64,000 bases of DNA. Origin: Desmodus rotundus (Eukaryota; Chordata; Mammalia; Chiroptera; Phyllostomidae). The notes beneath the pieces were generated by a model, which was not told the origin of the DNA, did no database searches, and was given only the letters and a program-made list of their open reading frames with translations. The position numbers and the translations under genes were made by a program. The stretch covers positions 179,242,056 to 179,306,055 of the forward strand of contig NC_071389.1 of assembly GCF_022682495.2 (NCBI RefSeq). Direction: 5' to 3'. Below are positions 9,101-18,660 of this stretch, one piece after another; within the stretch, counting starts at the first letter, position 1; each line of letters begins with the position of its first letter.

Positions 9101-11894
9101 TGCTTACTGTAGAAAAAAATTTTAAAGGCTATTTAATAACAAAACCCCAATTCTCCCTTTTTTGCCTGGATCTTCAGTTACACCGGGAAGCGCCCTGCCT
9201 CCAACATGGCGATTGTTGATGTGAAGATGGTATCTGGCTTCGTTCCCCTGAAACCAACAGTGAAAATGGTAGGTTTACTATGAGCCCAGGATTCCCTATT
9301 TTATTTACTGTTTTATATATCTCCAGACTAAGACAATGTAAATATTATAATCCTATTAAATCAGCCTCTGTAAAAGACTGGTACTTTCTCCAAAAGCAGA
9401 AGTATAACTTAGCAAGTGTTTATTGGTGCCCACCATGTGCATAACACACTGCTAGAAGCCACACCTATCAGGAAAAAAATGTCAGCAGGTTCCTACTTTC
9501 ATAGTCTTGAAAGTAAAGCATCTACATATGAACCAGTGAAAAATATGAGTGACAGATTGATATAAACTATAAGGATTACAGAAGTTTAGACAAAATGAGA
9601 TTGCTTTAAGTTTGAGCAAGCAAAAGAAGAAAAAACTCCTTTATTAAGGAATAGAATGTGAAATAAACCTTGAAATACAGGTGATTCCTAAGTTTATAAT
9701 ATTTAGTTCCCTTTTCTTCAAATAAATCAACTCTACACATAGGCCATGATTTTTACTAATATTAAACCCTGCAGCCCAATTACCTTTTATTTTTAATTTT
9801 ACCACATCATTGTCTTTAGTTCCAAAAACTATTGGAAGAAATGTTACCCTCAGGTTTAATTTGGTAACAAAAGGTCTTCTTTCCTCTGGGTTTCCCCAGG
9901 GCTTTCTTCTGTTTATTCCCATTTGTAATGCCTTACTTTTCTTCAGCTTGAAAGCTCTAATGATGTGAGCCGAACAGAAGTCAGCAGCAACCATGTTCTG
10001 ATTTACCTGGATAAGGTGAGAGCCCTGCCACTCTTGTTGCAAAAGACATAGATAATAATCCCTTGAAGGAGGGTATCTGAGAAGTGAAGAAAGGCATTTT
10101 GGAGACATTACTTCCATGCTAAATATTTGAGAATTCTAATATTAATTCCCGTAAATGTTCTCCTCTCCTTCTTTATATGTTTTACCTAGGACTATGTAAA
10201 GAAGTGGCTTATTATAATATTGGGATATGAATATTTCTAGGACCCCACCAGCAAGAAATTCTCCACAAAATGTGCTTACTATGTCCTCAAGTTATCTTGA
10301 AGACAATGAGTAATGGAAGAAAGTAACATGGGATTAGCGAATTATTGTATCAATAACACATCAACAATATAAAAGGGGAAAATACTGTCGATCTCAACAA
10401 GGACTTAGGTCATAAAATAATAAGACCAGTCTACCATTAAATTAATGTAATTTTATAGTTATGCTCTGTAGCATAGTTTATTCATTTAGAGATTGATGAA
10501 TATATTATAGTTTACAACTTTATGAAACTTAAACAAGGCTACAATGATTGACTTTTTATATTCCCTTTTGAGTCAACACAAGTATTTCTACAAGATAAAA
10601 AAATGAAACTATGCCAAATCTCTCAAAATTCAAAAATGAATATGGCTATTCAACCAATAAAAATCATATATCATTCACCCCCTATGAACAAAGTCATATA
10701 CTAGCGTTGATGGGAATAGATGAATTGTTTTAGTTACTTAAGAAACAATTTTTAGAGGGGTTCTTTTACTCTGGGAGCTTTCTGAACAATTTAAGGACCC
10801 TGCTAGCTGATTTGTAAAAAGGTTTTTTTCCTCAAAAAGAAAATGAATACTTAAACTCATTCAAAGAAGAGAGAAGAAAGCTCATTTAATTCCCTTTTGC
10901 TTTCCAGGTGACAAATCAGACGCTGAGCTTGTCCTTCATAGTTCTACAAGACATCCCAGTAAGAGATCTGAAGCCGGCCGTAGTGAAAGTCTATGATTAC
11001 TATGAGACAGGTGAGTGGGAGCAATTTTCACACAGAAATTAAATCCCAACCACAGAAATTGAGATTTCAGAAATCTGTAGAGGCAATTTATCATATTAAC
11101 AGGTCTCATAGTTCCATTTTATTTCTATCAAATCTGATTCTCCTCTCTTTGTCCTCTCTCCATACGTTGTAGAAACTGCCTATAGTATAAATATATCAAC
11201 TAATACAAAACACCTATAGGATATTTAGTGCCCTTTTCTTGAACTAAATCAACTATATGACAATATTAGTTTTAAATAAGTACAACACTGAACTGTTCTT
11301 CAGAAGTATAGGGTAAAGAGAAACTTAACATAACTATATTTCAAAAGTTAACAATGTAAGGCAGCCAGCAATGTATCAAATGAATGATGCTGATGTTTCT
11401 GACACAATGTTTCCCACAATATCCTATCCCTGCCCTGTGTCCCATAAATGTTTGCTAGCCCTCTTCCTTCACCTGGTGATTGTCTTTTTATTCAGGTGAA
11501 TTTGCAATTGCTGATTACAACGCTCCTTGCAGCAAAGGTACGCAATTCACACCCCTCCCAAATGCAGTCAGAACCCCTTTGTCTTGTCCCTCAAACCTCC
11601 TCCATAAAATTCTGGCTCAATATTCTTCAAAGGCATGATATTGCTCATAGTGCAACTTATTGTAGAAAAATGCATTTGTTTGCAGAGGGCCACAGATGGC
11701 CAAACCTCAAATAGTTCATAGGATTGCTCATTTGATAATCATAAGTAATGGGTCTTGTTTCCCACTATACTAATTGGTTTCCATAGGCACACTGTACTAC
11801 CCAGATATAAGAGAAGGAATCATCACTGCTCAGGAAACCAAGTACATCCTAATTTTCTATTCTTTCCACTATCACAGATCAAGGAAATGCTTGA
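1..11894 (+). CDS. A2M: Alpha-2-macroglobulin, C-terminal third (13 spliced exons, 5' end outside window)
   Basis: Secreted broad-range protease inhibitor: cleavage of a bait region exposes an internal Cys-Gln thioester that traps the protease, and the complex is cleared by LRP1. Exons read directly: 1-120, 444-531, 1340-1496, 1770-1844, 2477-2657, 4677-4900, 6515-6733, 7136-7263, 9178-9268, 9947-10015, 10908-11010, 11496-11537, 11878-11894, all with AG/GT boundaries and consistent phase. They give 503 codons plus stop, equal to human residues 972-1474, so there is no net indel. Visible: thioester CGEQ at bases 3-14, the thioester-domain helices, then the receptor-binding domain with the LKPTVKM stretch containing both LRP1-binding lysines (human K1393 and K1397 in precursor numbering), the last disulfide pair (C1352, C1467), and N-glycosylation sites NET and NQT at human N991 and N1424. 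The ending GNA-stop is typical of A2M. PZP or an ovostatin-like paralogue is the alternative, but sequence and position beside KLRG1 favour A2M. The bait region lies outside the window. Confidence 0.96.
444..531 (+). CDS. A2M: A2M exon, thioester domain
   Basis: Encodes the [10 protein letters not shown] segment through G-N-T-W, equivalent to human residues 1011-1040. Acceptor CCCAG precedes 444 and a GTAAC donor follows 531. The bat sequence differs from human mainly in the short EKHGGTA loop. Confidence 0.94.
1340..1496 (+). CDS. A2M: A2M exon, thioester domain
   Basis: 157 bases encoding L-T-A-F-V-L-K through N-N-A-I-K, equivalent to human residues 1040-1092. Acceptor CTCAG, donor GTAAAG. 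Contains the conserved [12 protein letters not shown] stretch of the alpha-alpha toroid thioester domain. Confidence 0.95.
1770..1844 (+). CDS. A2M: A2M exon, thioester domain
   Basis: 75 bases (25 codons, phase 0 at both ends) encoding G-G-V-E-D-E-E through L-P-I-T, equivalent to human 1093-1117. Acceptor CTACAG, donor GTAGGT. Confidence 0.94.
2005..2199. mobile_element. Non-autonomous hAT-like element, copy 1
   Basis: The left end reads GATGTCCAACCTTTGGCG and the right end CTGTTGGACACCCC, which are inverted repeats. The internal GGCGTCTCTGGGCCACA and GTTGTCTTGGGCCACACAT are shared with the copy at 4120-4318. No convincing 8-bp TSD remains. Confidence 0.65.
2477..2657 (+). CDS. A2M: A2M exon, thioester domain
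   Basis: 181 bases encoding H-P-V-V-R-N-A-L through E-A-V-K-E, equivalent to human 1118-1178. Acceptor TTTCACAG, donor GTGAGA. Its length is not a multiple of three, so loss of this exon would shift the frame. It lies between two related hAT elements in direct orientation (2005-2199 and 4120-4318). Confidence 0.94.
2831..3062 (+). repeat. MIR SINE
   Basis: Contains the MIR core layout: a 'tgtgaccttgagctagtcac' block, a run like 'ctcatagggttcttgt', then 'gagttaaatgagtgaatgca' and the 3' 'gtggcacatagtaagt' segment. Ancient and diverged. Lies in the A2M intron 2658-4676. Confidence 0.75.
3390..4119 (-). mobile_element. Old L1 fragment in A2M intron
   Basis: The + strand shows a diverged version of the reverse complement of the L1 ORF2 3' part: a 'gcaatggatacata' segment, then 'tcacacccttgtcaatattt'. 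No open frame is left. It ends against the hAT element at 4120. Confidence 0.45.
4120..4318. mobile_element. Non-autonomous hAT-like element, copy 2
   Basis: Left end CAGGGGTGTCCAGCC, right end GGGTTGGACGCCGAC, forming imperfect inverted repeats. Same internal sequence and orientation as the copy at 2005-2199. The two copies are direct repeats around an A2M exon. Confidence 0.68.
4677..4900 (+). CDS. A2M: A2M exon, end of thioester domain
   Basis: 224 bases encoding D-N-S-V-H-W through Q-G-G-F-S-S-T-Q, equivalent to human 1178-1252. Acceptor CCCCCAG, donor GTTTGT, a weaker donor than the neighbours. An open frame on this strand reaches into the intron, but homology stops at the donor. Confidence 0.94.
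4901..6514 (+). other. A2M intron, no recognised element
   Basis: AT-rich unique-looking intron of 1.6 kb. Open frames here (for example 4857-5186 on the minus strand, or 5798-6028) lack homology I can recognise. A short A-rich patch at about 6150-6175 is low complexity. Confidence 0.7.
6515..6733 (+). CDS. A2M: A2M exon, thioester domain to CUB-like segment
   Basis: 219 bases encoding D-T-V-V-A-L-H-A through G-C-V-Y-L-Q, equivalent to human 1253-1325. Acceptor CTCTCAG, donor GTGAGA. A VES SINE insertion begins only 37 bases after the donor (first TSD at 6771). Confidence 0.95.
6784..7012 (+). mobile_element. VES SINE in short A2M intron
   Basis: tRNA-derived head (CCTGGCTGATGTGG, then GTTCGATTCCTGGTCAGGA as B-box region), GGCCAGG, GAGAGGCAACCAC, a pyrimidine-rich tail segment and (AAAT)n. 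Flanked by the perfect 13-base duplication TAACCATTCTCAC at 6771-6783 and 7013-7025. Occupies most of a 402-base intron. Confidence 0.93.
7136..7263 (+). CDS. A2M: A2M exon, start of receptor-binding domain
   Basis: 128 bases encoding T-S-L-K-Y-N-I-L through S-L-N-V and two bases of Ser, equivalent to human 1326-1368. Contains the PQTC cysteine (C1352), which pairs with the cysteine of NAPCSK near the C-terminus. Acceptor TCCACAG, donor GTAAGA. Confidence 0.94.
7648..8160 (-). pseudogene. RPS24 processed pseudogene
   Basis: The minus strand reads as an intron-less copy of ribosomal protein S24 mRNA: leader like the RPS24 5' end, ATG at about 8124, then segments such as [17 protein letters not shown] and [11 protein letters not shown]. 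Several in-frame stops and at least one frameshift late in the frame disable it. The 3' untranslated region and an A-tail (T-run at 7648-7655) are retained, the signature of L1-mediated retroposition. Lies antisense in the A2M intron 7264-9177. No clean TSD was found. Confidence 0.88.
8329..8788 (+). pseudogene. RPS15A processed pseudogene
   Basis: Intron-less copy of ribosomal protein S15a mRNA. Pyrimidine-rich leader at 8329; ATG at 8359-8361 starts M-V-H-M-N-V-L-A, followed by an early TGA near codon 12. The second half is well preserved: [33 protein letters not shown] and the F-F-F end with TAG at 8737-8739. The 3' untranslated region has AATAAA and an A8 tail ending at 8788. Lies in sense in the same A2M intron as the RPS24 copy. 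Confidence 0.92.
8935..9065. repeat. Diverged hAT (MER5/MER20-type) remnant
   Basis: Segments such as 'gaaattctaattcatcgggtc' and 'gaaccacttgggtagg' resemble the eutherian non-autonomous Charlie elements. No TSD can be defined. Confidence 0.4.
9178..9268 (+). CDS. A2M: A2M exon, receptor-binding helix
   Basis: 91 bases encoding Y-T-G-K-R-P-A through L-K-P-T-V-K-M, equivalent to human 1368-1398. Carries both lysines known to be essential for LRP1 binding (human precursor K1393 and K1397). Acceptor TCTTCAG, donor GTAGGT. Confidence 0.95.
9405..9600 (+). repeat. L2 LINE fragment in A2M intron
   Basis: Carries the L2 3'-end signature 'agtgtttattggtgcccacc' followed by 'catgtgcataacac'. Old and diverged. 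Lies between A2M exons at 9178-9268 and 9947-10015. Confidence 0.5.
9947..10015 (+). CDS. A2M: A2M exon, receptor-binding domain
   Basis: 69 bases encoding [10 protein letters not shown] through Y-L-D-K, equivalent to human 1399-1421. Acceptor TCTTCAG, donor GTGAGA. A 157-codon open frame on the opposite strand here is only its shadow. Confidence 0.93.
10908..11010 (+). CDS. A2M: A2M exon, receptor-binding domain
   Basis: 103 bases encoding V-T-N-Q-T-L-S-L through D-Y-Y-E-T, equivalent to human 1422-1456. Keeps the N-Q-T sequon (human N1424). Acceptor TTTCCAG, donor GTGAGT. Confidence 0.94.
11496..11537 (+). CDS. A2M: A2M penultimate exon
   Basis: 42 bases encoding [14 protein letters not shown], equivalent to human 1456-1470. 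Contains the Cys matching C1467. Acceptor TATTCAG, donor GTACGC. Confidence 0.93.
11878..11894 (+). CDS. A2M: A2M last coding exon with stop codon
   Basis: Short coding tail completing Asp then Q-G-N-A and TGA at 11892-11894, after acceptor ATCACAG. The 3' untranslated region to about 12015 resembles that of human A2M around the TTTTTGTATCT and AATAAA elements. Confidence 0.92.
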
Positions 11895-11991
11895 AGACTA
11901 CATCAATGAGAACTGATTTGCTGGAGCCCCTGATCCACAAACTCAGGTCTCCATGGAAGGAAATAGTTTTTGTATCTCCAAAGTCTTAAAG

Positions 11992-11997
11992 AATAAA
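11992..11997 (+). terminator. A2M: A2M polyadenylation signal
   Basis: AATAAA 98 bases after the stop codon, followed by a T-rich stretch from 12000. Spacing fits the roughly 100-base A2M 3' untranslated region. A further AATAAA at 12042 and others near 12070 could serve as back-ups. Confidence 0.8.
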
Positions 11998-12015
11998 CCT
12001 TTTTTTCTAATCAAT

Positions 12016-14196
12016 CTCTATCACTGTATCCACAGCCACTCAATAAACACTTATAACATTTCTGTGTGAAATAAAGTTCATGAAATAAAATCCTGAAATA
12101 GAGTTTCATAGCACTCAAGGGCTGAGAGACTTCAGAAACAAAATGGCACGGTGAGGTTGTTCTAAGTAGGCTTCACGTAGGAGTTGAAGGGAAAAGAGGA
12201 AAATATTAAACTGTATACTAAAAGAGTGTAAAATGTGTTTCGTTATGGGAATACCTAGGAAAAAGTCAAAGAGTGGATTTTATAAGAAAATGAAAGACTG
12301 ACTTAACTAGAAAAGACTTTCCACACTACAGGGAAGTAATGAAACACAAAATTGAATTGGGTGCATCGGGACACAGCGTAATTAACTGGGACATGGGCTG
12401 AGTTGGGAATTATGCGTCCTCAGAACCAAAGCTACCATTGACTAATACATATAATCAGTCAGTTAACCTTGGGTTTCAAATTCAATAAAGGATGATAGAC
12501 TGAAAATGTTGAAGGGGTGATACATGTAAAAGAGAGTTTTCTTAGAAGAAATGTGGGGTATTCGAAGCCCAAATAGGAGTATTACACTGGAGCATCTTTT
12601 TTCTGAGAAAACATGTCTTGATGCTGAATAAACATAATCGGTGTCTGTTAAGCATCAGTCCAGAACTCGAAATAGGAGAGAAATTAGGGGTAAGGCTAAA
12701 GGAAACAAGCCAAGGGATTACAATAAATTCAGTTACTTTTTTCTGTGTTCATATGGAAATCATGACTACAAAGGGTACGGTTGCAAATCATTAGTTGTAG
12801 CTCCTGAACCAAGATTCATTCCCAAAACGTTTATGTTTCATGCTGTGATACGAAACTGAATAAACTAGGAGTCCTCCCTTTGAGAAACTCAGTGCAGAGT
12901 TAAAAAAAAAAAAAAGTACATGGATCATTGTAATATTACGTGATAAGTACTACAACTATTTATTACCACAATGAACCAGAGATAAAATGACCTCAAGGTC
13001 TGAGGCATCACACTCAAATTCTGATATGACCCTAGGGAAGGGGCCTAATTATAATTAACAATGGATGTGCCACCAACCTGGCGGCATGGGAATTTTGTAA
13101 CTAAGATTAGGCAGGATTTTATAAAGTTGTAAGTCTTGACAAAATCTATTTTTTTGCATTTATGTGAATTCTTCCTATAAAAGTACATGGAGGCAAGACA
13201 GGGAATAAGATAGAGATGTGTGGGGGTCAGTTTATCAAAAAATTTGTACTTTATTTGTATTTTATTTTGAACTATAATCATCTCTTACATTTGCTTATAT
13301 GTGCCTGGTCATCAAACTCAACTTTCCCCACTTTGGGCCAGTGGGTCGGAGGCACCCATTTGCCTCAGGGGAGTTTGGCAGTTGTGATAGAAATTCAAAG
13401 AGAAAAAAGTAGAATACTTGAGTCTACCTTGTAAGAATAAATGACTTAAATTTATTTAGATCCAACTGATAAATCAAAATTTAATGCACAGATTACAGTA
13501 TAACAATTTATTCTATGAAAGGGGTGGCAAGAATTCAGGATACGTATTAGAAAACATCTAAATAATAGCAAAATATGTAGTTGAAACAGAATGAGGAAGC
13601 ATTCTATATCCCAACACAGAAATACACCCAATATTATGTTATCAGAAAACTGTAGAGCACAAAATGGGGTACAAATTATGGAATCTTTTGTGCAATAAAG
13701 GGGTGGGGGCAGAAATAACGTGTCCATGTGTTTTATATTTACATAAAGTAGGACTGGAAGGATACCTACCAGGAAAAAAAGCTACTAAAAAAGTGTTTAC
13801 TTACCTCTAAGAACAGGGGAAAATAAGTGGAAGTTTTTGATGATGAGAAGGATACTACTTCCTACATACCATTTTAAATTATTTAACTACTGAGACATGT
13901 GAACATATTTACTATTCTGAAAATTAAACTAAAATCCAATTAATAAAAAGTTTTAGACTAAGAAGAAATATTGAATTCGGTACTTGCCAATTTGTATAAG
14001 GAGAAAGAATACTCTATAAAGTACAATTAAAGATAATCTTACCTCATAATCTTCACTTCGTCTTCAATCCCAAACTCTTCATATTTTGTTTCATGAAAAG
14101 TATTTTTCTGCTCTTGCTTCACTTTCTCCTCTAATTCTCCTTTGAGTCTTCTTTGACTCCCCTCCTTTTCCCAAATATCTCTTCATCCTCAGCCTT
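12016..14196. other. Intergenic, downstream of A2M
   Basis: About 2.2 kb of AT-rich sequence between the A2M poly(A) region and the first downstream SINE. It has an A-run near 12902 and some old L1-like A-rich patches around 13440-14030. Open frames here are 90 codons or fewer with no recognisable domain. Confidence 0.6.
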
Positions 14197-14213
14197 TGTC
14201 CAATAAGTTCTTT

Positions 14214-14418
14214 TTTTTTAAAGATTTTATTTATTTATTTTTAGAGAGAGGGGCAGGGAAGGAGAAAGAGAGAGAAATATCAATGTGTGGTTGCCTCTCA
14301 TGCGGCCCCCACTGGGGACCTGGCCTGCAACCCAGGCATGTGCCCTGACTGGGAATCAAACCGGCAATGCTTTGGTTTGCAGTCCGCGCTCAATCCACTG
14401 AGCTACGCCAGTCAGGGC
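14214..14418 (-). mobile_element. VES SINE
   Basis: Reverse-complement VES: T-rich tail at 14214, GGTTGCCTCTCATG, GGGACCTGGCCTGCAACCC, then the tRNA-like head ending in CAGTCAGGG. Flanks share 'tgtccaa..agttcttt' with two mismatches, an ageing TSD. Confidence 0.88.
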
Positions 14419-14720
14419 TGTCCAAAGAGTTCTTTAAAATCAAATAGCACACGTTTACTCTGATCCATCAAATATTTCTACAAAGAAAATATGACATCCA
14501 AGAGATGAGGGCAGACTTTCATAATTCACTTCTTTACATATTAAGTAAATAACAGTAACAGTATTAAGTCAACATCCTGAGACATAGGTTAAGAAGTCTT
14601 CTAAGATTTCACAGGCTCGTTATGATGTCTGTCATTTATTTTAAATAATTTAGCATAAACTGTGATATTACTAGGTATTTTAACTAGTAGAAGCTGGTCC
14701 TCTAGAATGTGGGCCTCAGA

Positions 14721-15529
14721 AAACTTTTTTTCAATTTTTAAATTATTTTATTGTTCAATTACAGTTGCCTGCATTTTCTCCCCACCCCAGCCAAACCCAC
14801 CTCCCTCCCCAGCTCCCACCCTCCCCCTTGGTTTTGTCCATGTGTCCTTTATAATACTTCCTGAAAACCCTTCCTCCCACTGTCCCCTCCCCACTCCCCT
14901 CTGGCTATTTTTAGATTGTTCTTAACTTCAATGTCTCTGGTTATATTTTGTTTCCTTTTTTCTTCTATTGATTATGTTCCAGTTAAAGGTGAGATCATAT
15001 GGTATTTGTCCCTCACCGCCTGGCTTATTTCACTTAGCATAATGCTCTCCAGTTCCATCCATGCTGTTGCAAAGGATATAAGCTCCTTTCTCTCTGCTGT
15101 GTAGAATTCCGCTGTGTAAATGTACCATAGTTTTTTGATCCACTCATTTGCTGATGGACACTTAGGTTGCTTCCAGCACTTAGCTATTGTAAATTGTGTT
15201 GCTGTGAACATTGGGGTGCATAGGTTCTTTTGGATTGGTGTTTCAGGATTCTTAGGGTATAATCCCAGCAGCGGAATTGCTGGGTCAAAGGGCAGTTCCA
15301 TTTTTAGTTTTCTGAGGAAATTCCATACTGTTTTCCACAGTGGCCTCACCAGTCTGCATTCCCACAAACAGTGCACTAGGGTTCCCTTTTCTCCGCATCC
15401 TCTCCAACATTTGTTTGTTGATTTGTTTATGTTGGCCACTCTGACCAGTGTGAGATGGTACCGCATTGTGGTTTTAATTTGCATCTGTCTTGATGGCTAG
15501 TGATGCTGAGCATCTTTTCTTATGTCTCA
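14721..15529 (-). mobile_element. 5'-truncated L1 (ORF2 C-terminus and 3' UTR)
   Basis: The minus strand encodes the ORF2p C-terminal region ([17 protein letters not shown], then C-W-K-Q-P-K-C-P-S). The 3' UTR with C-rich + strand sequence reaches the T-run at about 14727. Direct repeats GGCCTCAGA flank it at 14712-14720 and 15530-15538. Confidence 0.88.
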
Positions 15530-15577
15530 GGCCTCAGATAATTTAAAAGCACAGCCAAGTTTCAACATTTCTTTAAG

Positions 15578-15840
15578 CCAGTTCTCAAAGAGTGGTCTCC
15601 AGACAAGCAGCATCAGCATCACCTGGGAACCTGACAGAAATGCTCATCGTAGGACCCCATCCCAAACCTACCAAATCAGAAACTCTATCGGTAGAACTGA
15701 GCAATCTAGTTTCATTAGCCCTTCACGTGCCCCGCATGCACCTTAGGAGAACCAATGAGCTACACGTTAGGCCCGAGCGTCACAGCGCTGACTGAGCATC
15801 AGAATCACCTAAGGAGGTTTTGGGTTGTTTTATTTCACTA
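15578..15840. repeat. hAT-Charlie (MER20/MER5-type) remnants
   Basis: 'agttctcaaagagtggtctc', then 'agcatcagcatcacctggga' and a later 'gagcatcagaatcacctaag' are hallmarks of eutherian non-autonomous Charlie elements. Probably two fragments side by side. Confidence 0.6.
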
Positions 15841-16039
15841 ATCCCATAGTTCCGTGCCCAGGTGTTCTTATTTAATTGGCTTAATTGGCCTGATATGGGG
15901 TCTAAGCAGCACCCTTTATTTTGAAATTGATTCTAATATACAGACAGATTGGTTGGTACTGGTTCACCAAGGGTCTTCAAAGAAGTCTGCGTATTACCCT
16001 ATAAGTCATAGGAATCCGATGTTTTATTTCCAATTTTTT

Positions 16040-16310
16040 AAACATTTTTTACCTGATTTTTAAATTAAATTCATTGAAGTTGATTAACAAAATTGTATAG
16101 GTCTCAAGTGTACAGTCAAGTGCACAGTCTCAAGTGTACAGTGTACCAAAGAACACATCATCTGTACACTGTGTCGTGTGCCCGCCATCCAGAGTCAAGT
16201 CTTCTTCCGTCACCATGCGCCCACCCCCTTCCCTCTGGTAACCAACATACCATTGTCTGTATCTACCAGTTTTTGTTTGTTTGTTTTTCTTGTGTATCTA
16301 CCAAAAAAAT
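16040..16310 (-). mobile_element. L1 3'-end fragment
   Basis: The + strand has the reverse-complemented L1 3' end: 'attgaagttgattaacaaaa', 'caagtgtacagt', then 'ctctggtaaccaacatacca' and a TTTGTTTG run. No coding remnant. Confidence 0.5.
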
Positions 16311-16319
16311 TGAAAACAT

Positions 16320-16745
16320 TTATTTACAAATATATATACACTTCTATGCTCATTGCAGCACTTATTCACTGTGGCCAAGACATGGAAGCAACCAAAGTGT
16401 CCTCTGACAGATGACCGGATAAAGGAGCTGTGGTTCACACACACAACGGCATACGCATTACTCAGCCAAAAGAAAAGATGAAATACTGCCATTTGGACAA
16501 CATGGATGGGCCTTGGCTGTCATGCTAAGTGAAATAAGTCAGACAGAAAAAGTTTAGAGCCATATAATTTCACTCATATGTTGTATATAAAACTGAAAGC
16601 AACAAATGAAATGGAACTATTTGAACAGAAAAGGGCTAGAATGGTAGAGAGAGGTGGCAAGGAGATTACTACACATATTTCTCACAAAAAAATGTCCCTG
16701 TAAATAGGCTGTGAATATATTACATGTATTAAAACTATATTCTTT
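16320..16745 (+). mobile_element. Old L1 fragment (ORF2 end)
   Basis: 'attcactgtggccaagacat', 'ctaagtgaaataagtcagac' and 'atttcactcatatgttg' are signatures of the L1 ORF2 3' end. Oriented opposite to the preceding L1 fragment. Coding potential is lost. Confidence 0.6.
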
Positions 16746-18060
16746 AATTCTTACCACTAAGGGAAAGCCAAAATGCTTTGCACCCAGAGGACGAGTTCTA
16801 GACCGAAATGAAATTCTACAAAAAAATTTTAAGATAGGGGCCTACTGCAGATAGGCTCAGTGTCCTGAGCACCTTCGGTTCTGGAGCCCACTGAAAGCCC
16901 AGCTGACACTAACTGGCAGGTCGGGTCAACGTTGATGTGTCCCGAGTTACTGTGCATCTGAGCTGGAACTAGGATGAGAAATGAGAAACTACGAAAATAA
17001 GGTTCAGCATAGACTAGTAAGACTTTAAAGCATAAATACTGATACATAAGCGACACAGATAGCACGTACTAGATGCATGCTTAAGACCCTAAGCATTATG
17101 GTGCGATACCACTTTGGAAGCTGTGCAAGGTTTTTTTTAATGTGCTTTCCCTTCGCTTGTCCCTGTTTTGATGACTTCGCAGGAGTTCTGAGACGCCCTC
17201 TTTTCGAGTGCAATAATGAAAGATAGCCACAGGGTGGCAGCAAAAGTTAAAAATATGAGTACTGCTGCTTTATTCTTCCTTTTAAAAAACACTTGTAAAA
17301 AATTTAAAAAGTTAGGCAAAGGAAAGAGAGAATGAGAATAAAATAATCATGGAAACTTAAAAGAAGAAGACAACAAAATACGGTACCTAGTACAAATTGT
17401 CCTTTCCTGTGGGCAGAGGAGTGAGTACTCACAGTCCTGGGAATAGTTAGCTAAAGGCGGTGCTGGGGGGGGGGGGGGGGGGGGGGCGGGGGGGGGGGGG
17501 GGGAGTGAGGCTGTTTTTGTTTTGTTATTTTGTTTTAGAATCAGTGTATTCTATAAGAAATAATCCACTTTTTGCTTTCTACAAACGAACTGTGACTCTG
17601 AACCACAGCACCTCTGGACTACAGGAAATTCATCTCAGATACCCTGGGGGTTTCCTACCTGGTGACCGAATATAGCATCAAGGCGCCTCCTCCCACCCCA
17701 CTGCCATCGTCTGTCTGTAGTCCACGTGACCCTGTTAGACCCTCCACTCCGTGGCCTCCTTGTCATTCTTGGTGACAGGAATCTTTGAACAAACATGAGT
17801 GACTGGGCCTGGCATCTAGCCCCGAGGATGCTCCAGGCAGACCTTCCCTCTGAAGTCCCCAGGGAACCCGCTGATCTCCTCCTGCCCAGCCTGGACAAAC
17901 TGTGTTAGTCCGAGTACACATGTGAATCTTTTAGCCAGTTTAGTCATAAACCTTAGTCTCTTATTTGGCTTTTCTTCTCAAATTCTGTTCTTCCCCCCCA
18001 CCTTTTTTTTAATCGAAAACCAGGAACCCTGCCCCAAACTTCCCCTGAGGTTCAATTCTT
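16746..18060. other. Intergenic with long G-tract
   Basis: No gene recognised. The only strong structure is the G-tract at 17465-17503. The region 17560-17910 is GC-richer than its surroundings, but its open frames show no domain I can name. Confidence 0.6.
17465..17503 (+). repeat. Poly-G tract (22 G, C, 16 G)
   Basis: 39 bases with one interruption at 17487. It can form G-quadruplexes on the + strand. Its length may also be a sequencing or assembly artefact, since such tracts are hard to read. Confidence 0.9.
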
Positions 18061-18660
18061 TTGGATTTTCTACGTAGACAGTCATGTAATTGTAAACAAA
18101 GGCAGTTTTATTTCTTCTTTGCTAAGTCTGTATGCTTTTTATTTGCATTAGCTAGGACTTTCAAGATGATCTTGAATGGCAATGGTTAGAGAGAGGATAT
18201 GTTTGTCTTGTTCCATATTTTATAAGAAAGGGTCTAGTCTCTCACCAGTAATATAATGTTGGCTGTAGGCCTTTTCTGTAGATGTTCTTTATCAAGTGGA
18301 GGAAGTTCTCCGGTATTTCCATTTGGGTGAGAGTTTTGATCATGATGCTGGATTTTATTCAAATGCTCTTCCTGCATTTTTGGTATTTATCCCGCTTGGT
18401 GTGCTCTGAACTTTCTGAATCTGTGGTTCAGTATCTGTTAATACCTGGAAGATTCTTAGTCATTGTGACTTCAAGTACTTCTTCTGTTCCTTCCTGCCTT
18501 TCTTCTCCTTCCGTTATTCTTATAACATGCATGTTACACCCTTTATATTTGTCCCATAGTTCTTGGATATCCTGTTCTATTTTTTTCAGTCTGTCTTCTC
18601 TTTGACTTTCAGTTTGGGAAATGTTCTGAGTAACCTGATACATGCCACTGAACAACTTTC
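18061..18660 (-). mobile_element. Old L1/HAL1-like fragment
   Basis: The minus strand carries a recognisable ORF1-like stretch (V-T-Q-N-I-S-Q-T-E-S, then K-K-I-E-Q-D-I-Q-E-L-W-D-K-Y-K-G-C-N-M) with a shortened, broken frame. The flanks towards 18100 resemble L1 ORF2 sequence. Confidence 0.55.

Larger units (their letters stand above)
10016..11877 (+). other. Last A2M introns, no recognised element
   Basis: Introns 10016-10907, 11011-11495 and 11538-11877 are AT-rich with no SINE, LINE or RNA gene that I recognise. Open frames at 11448-11714 and 11774-11989 merely run through the small terminal exons. Confidence 0.7.

Noticed and set aside
9644..10117. 157-codon open frame on the minus strand over an A2M exon
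   Set aside because: It is the reverse-strand shadow of the exon at 9947-10015 and its flanks.
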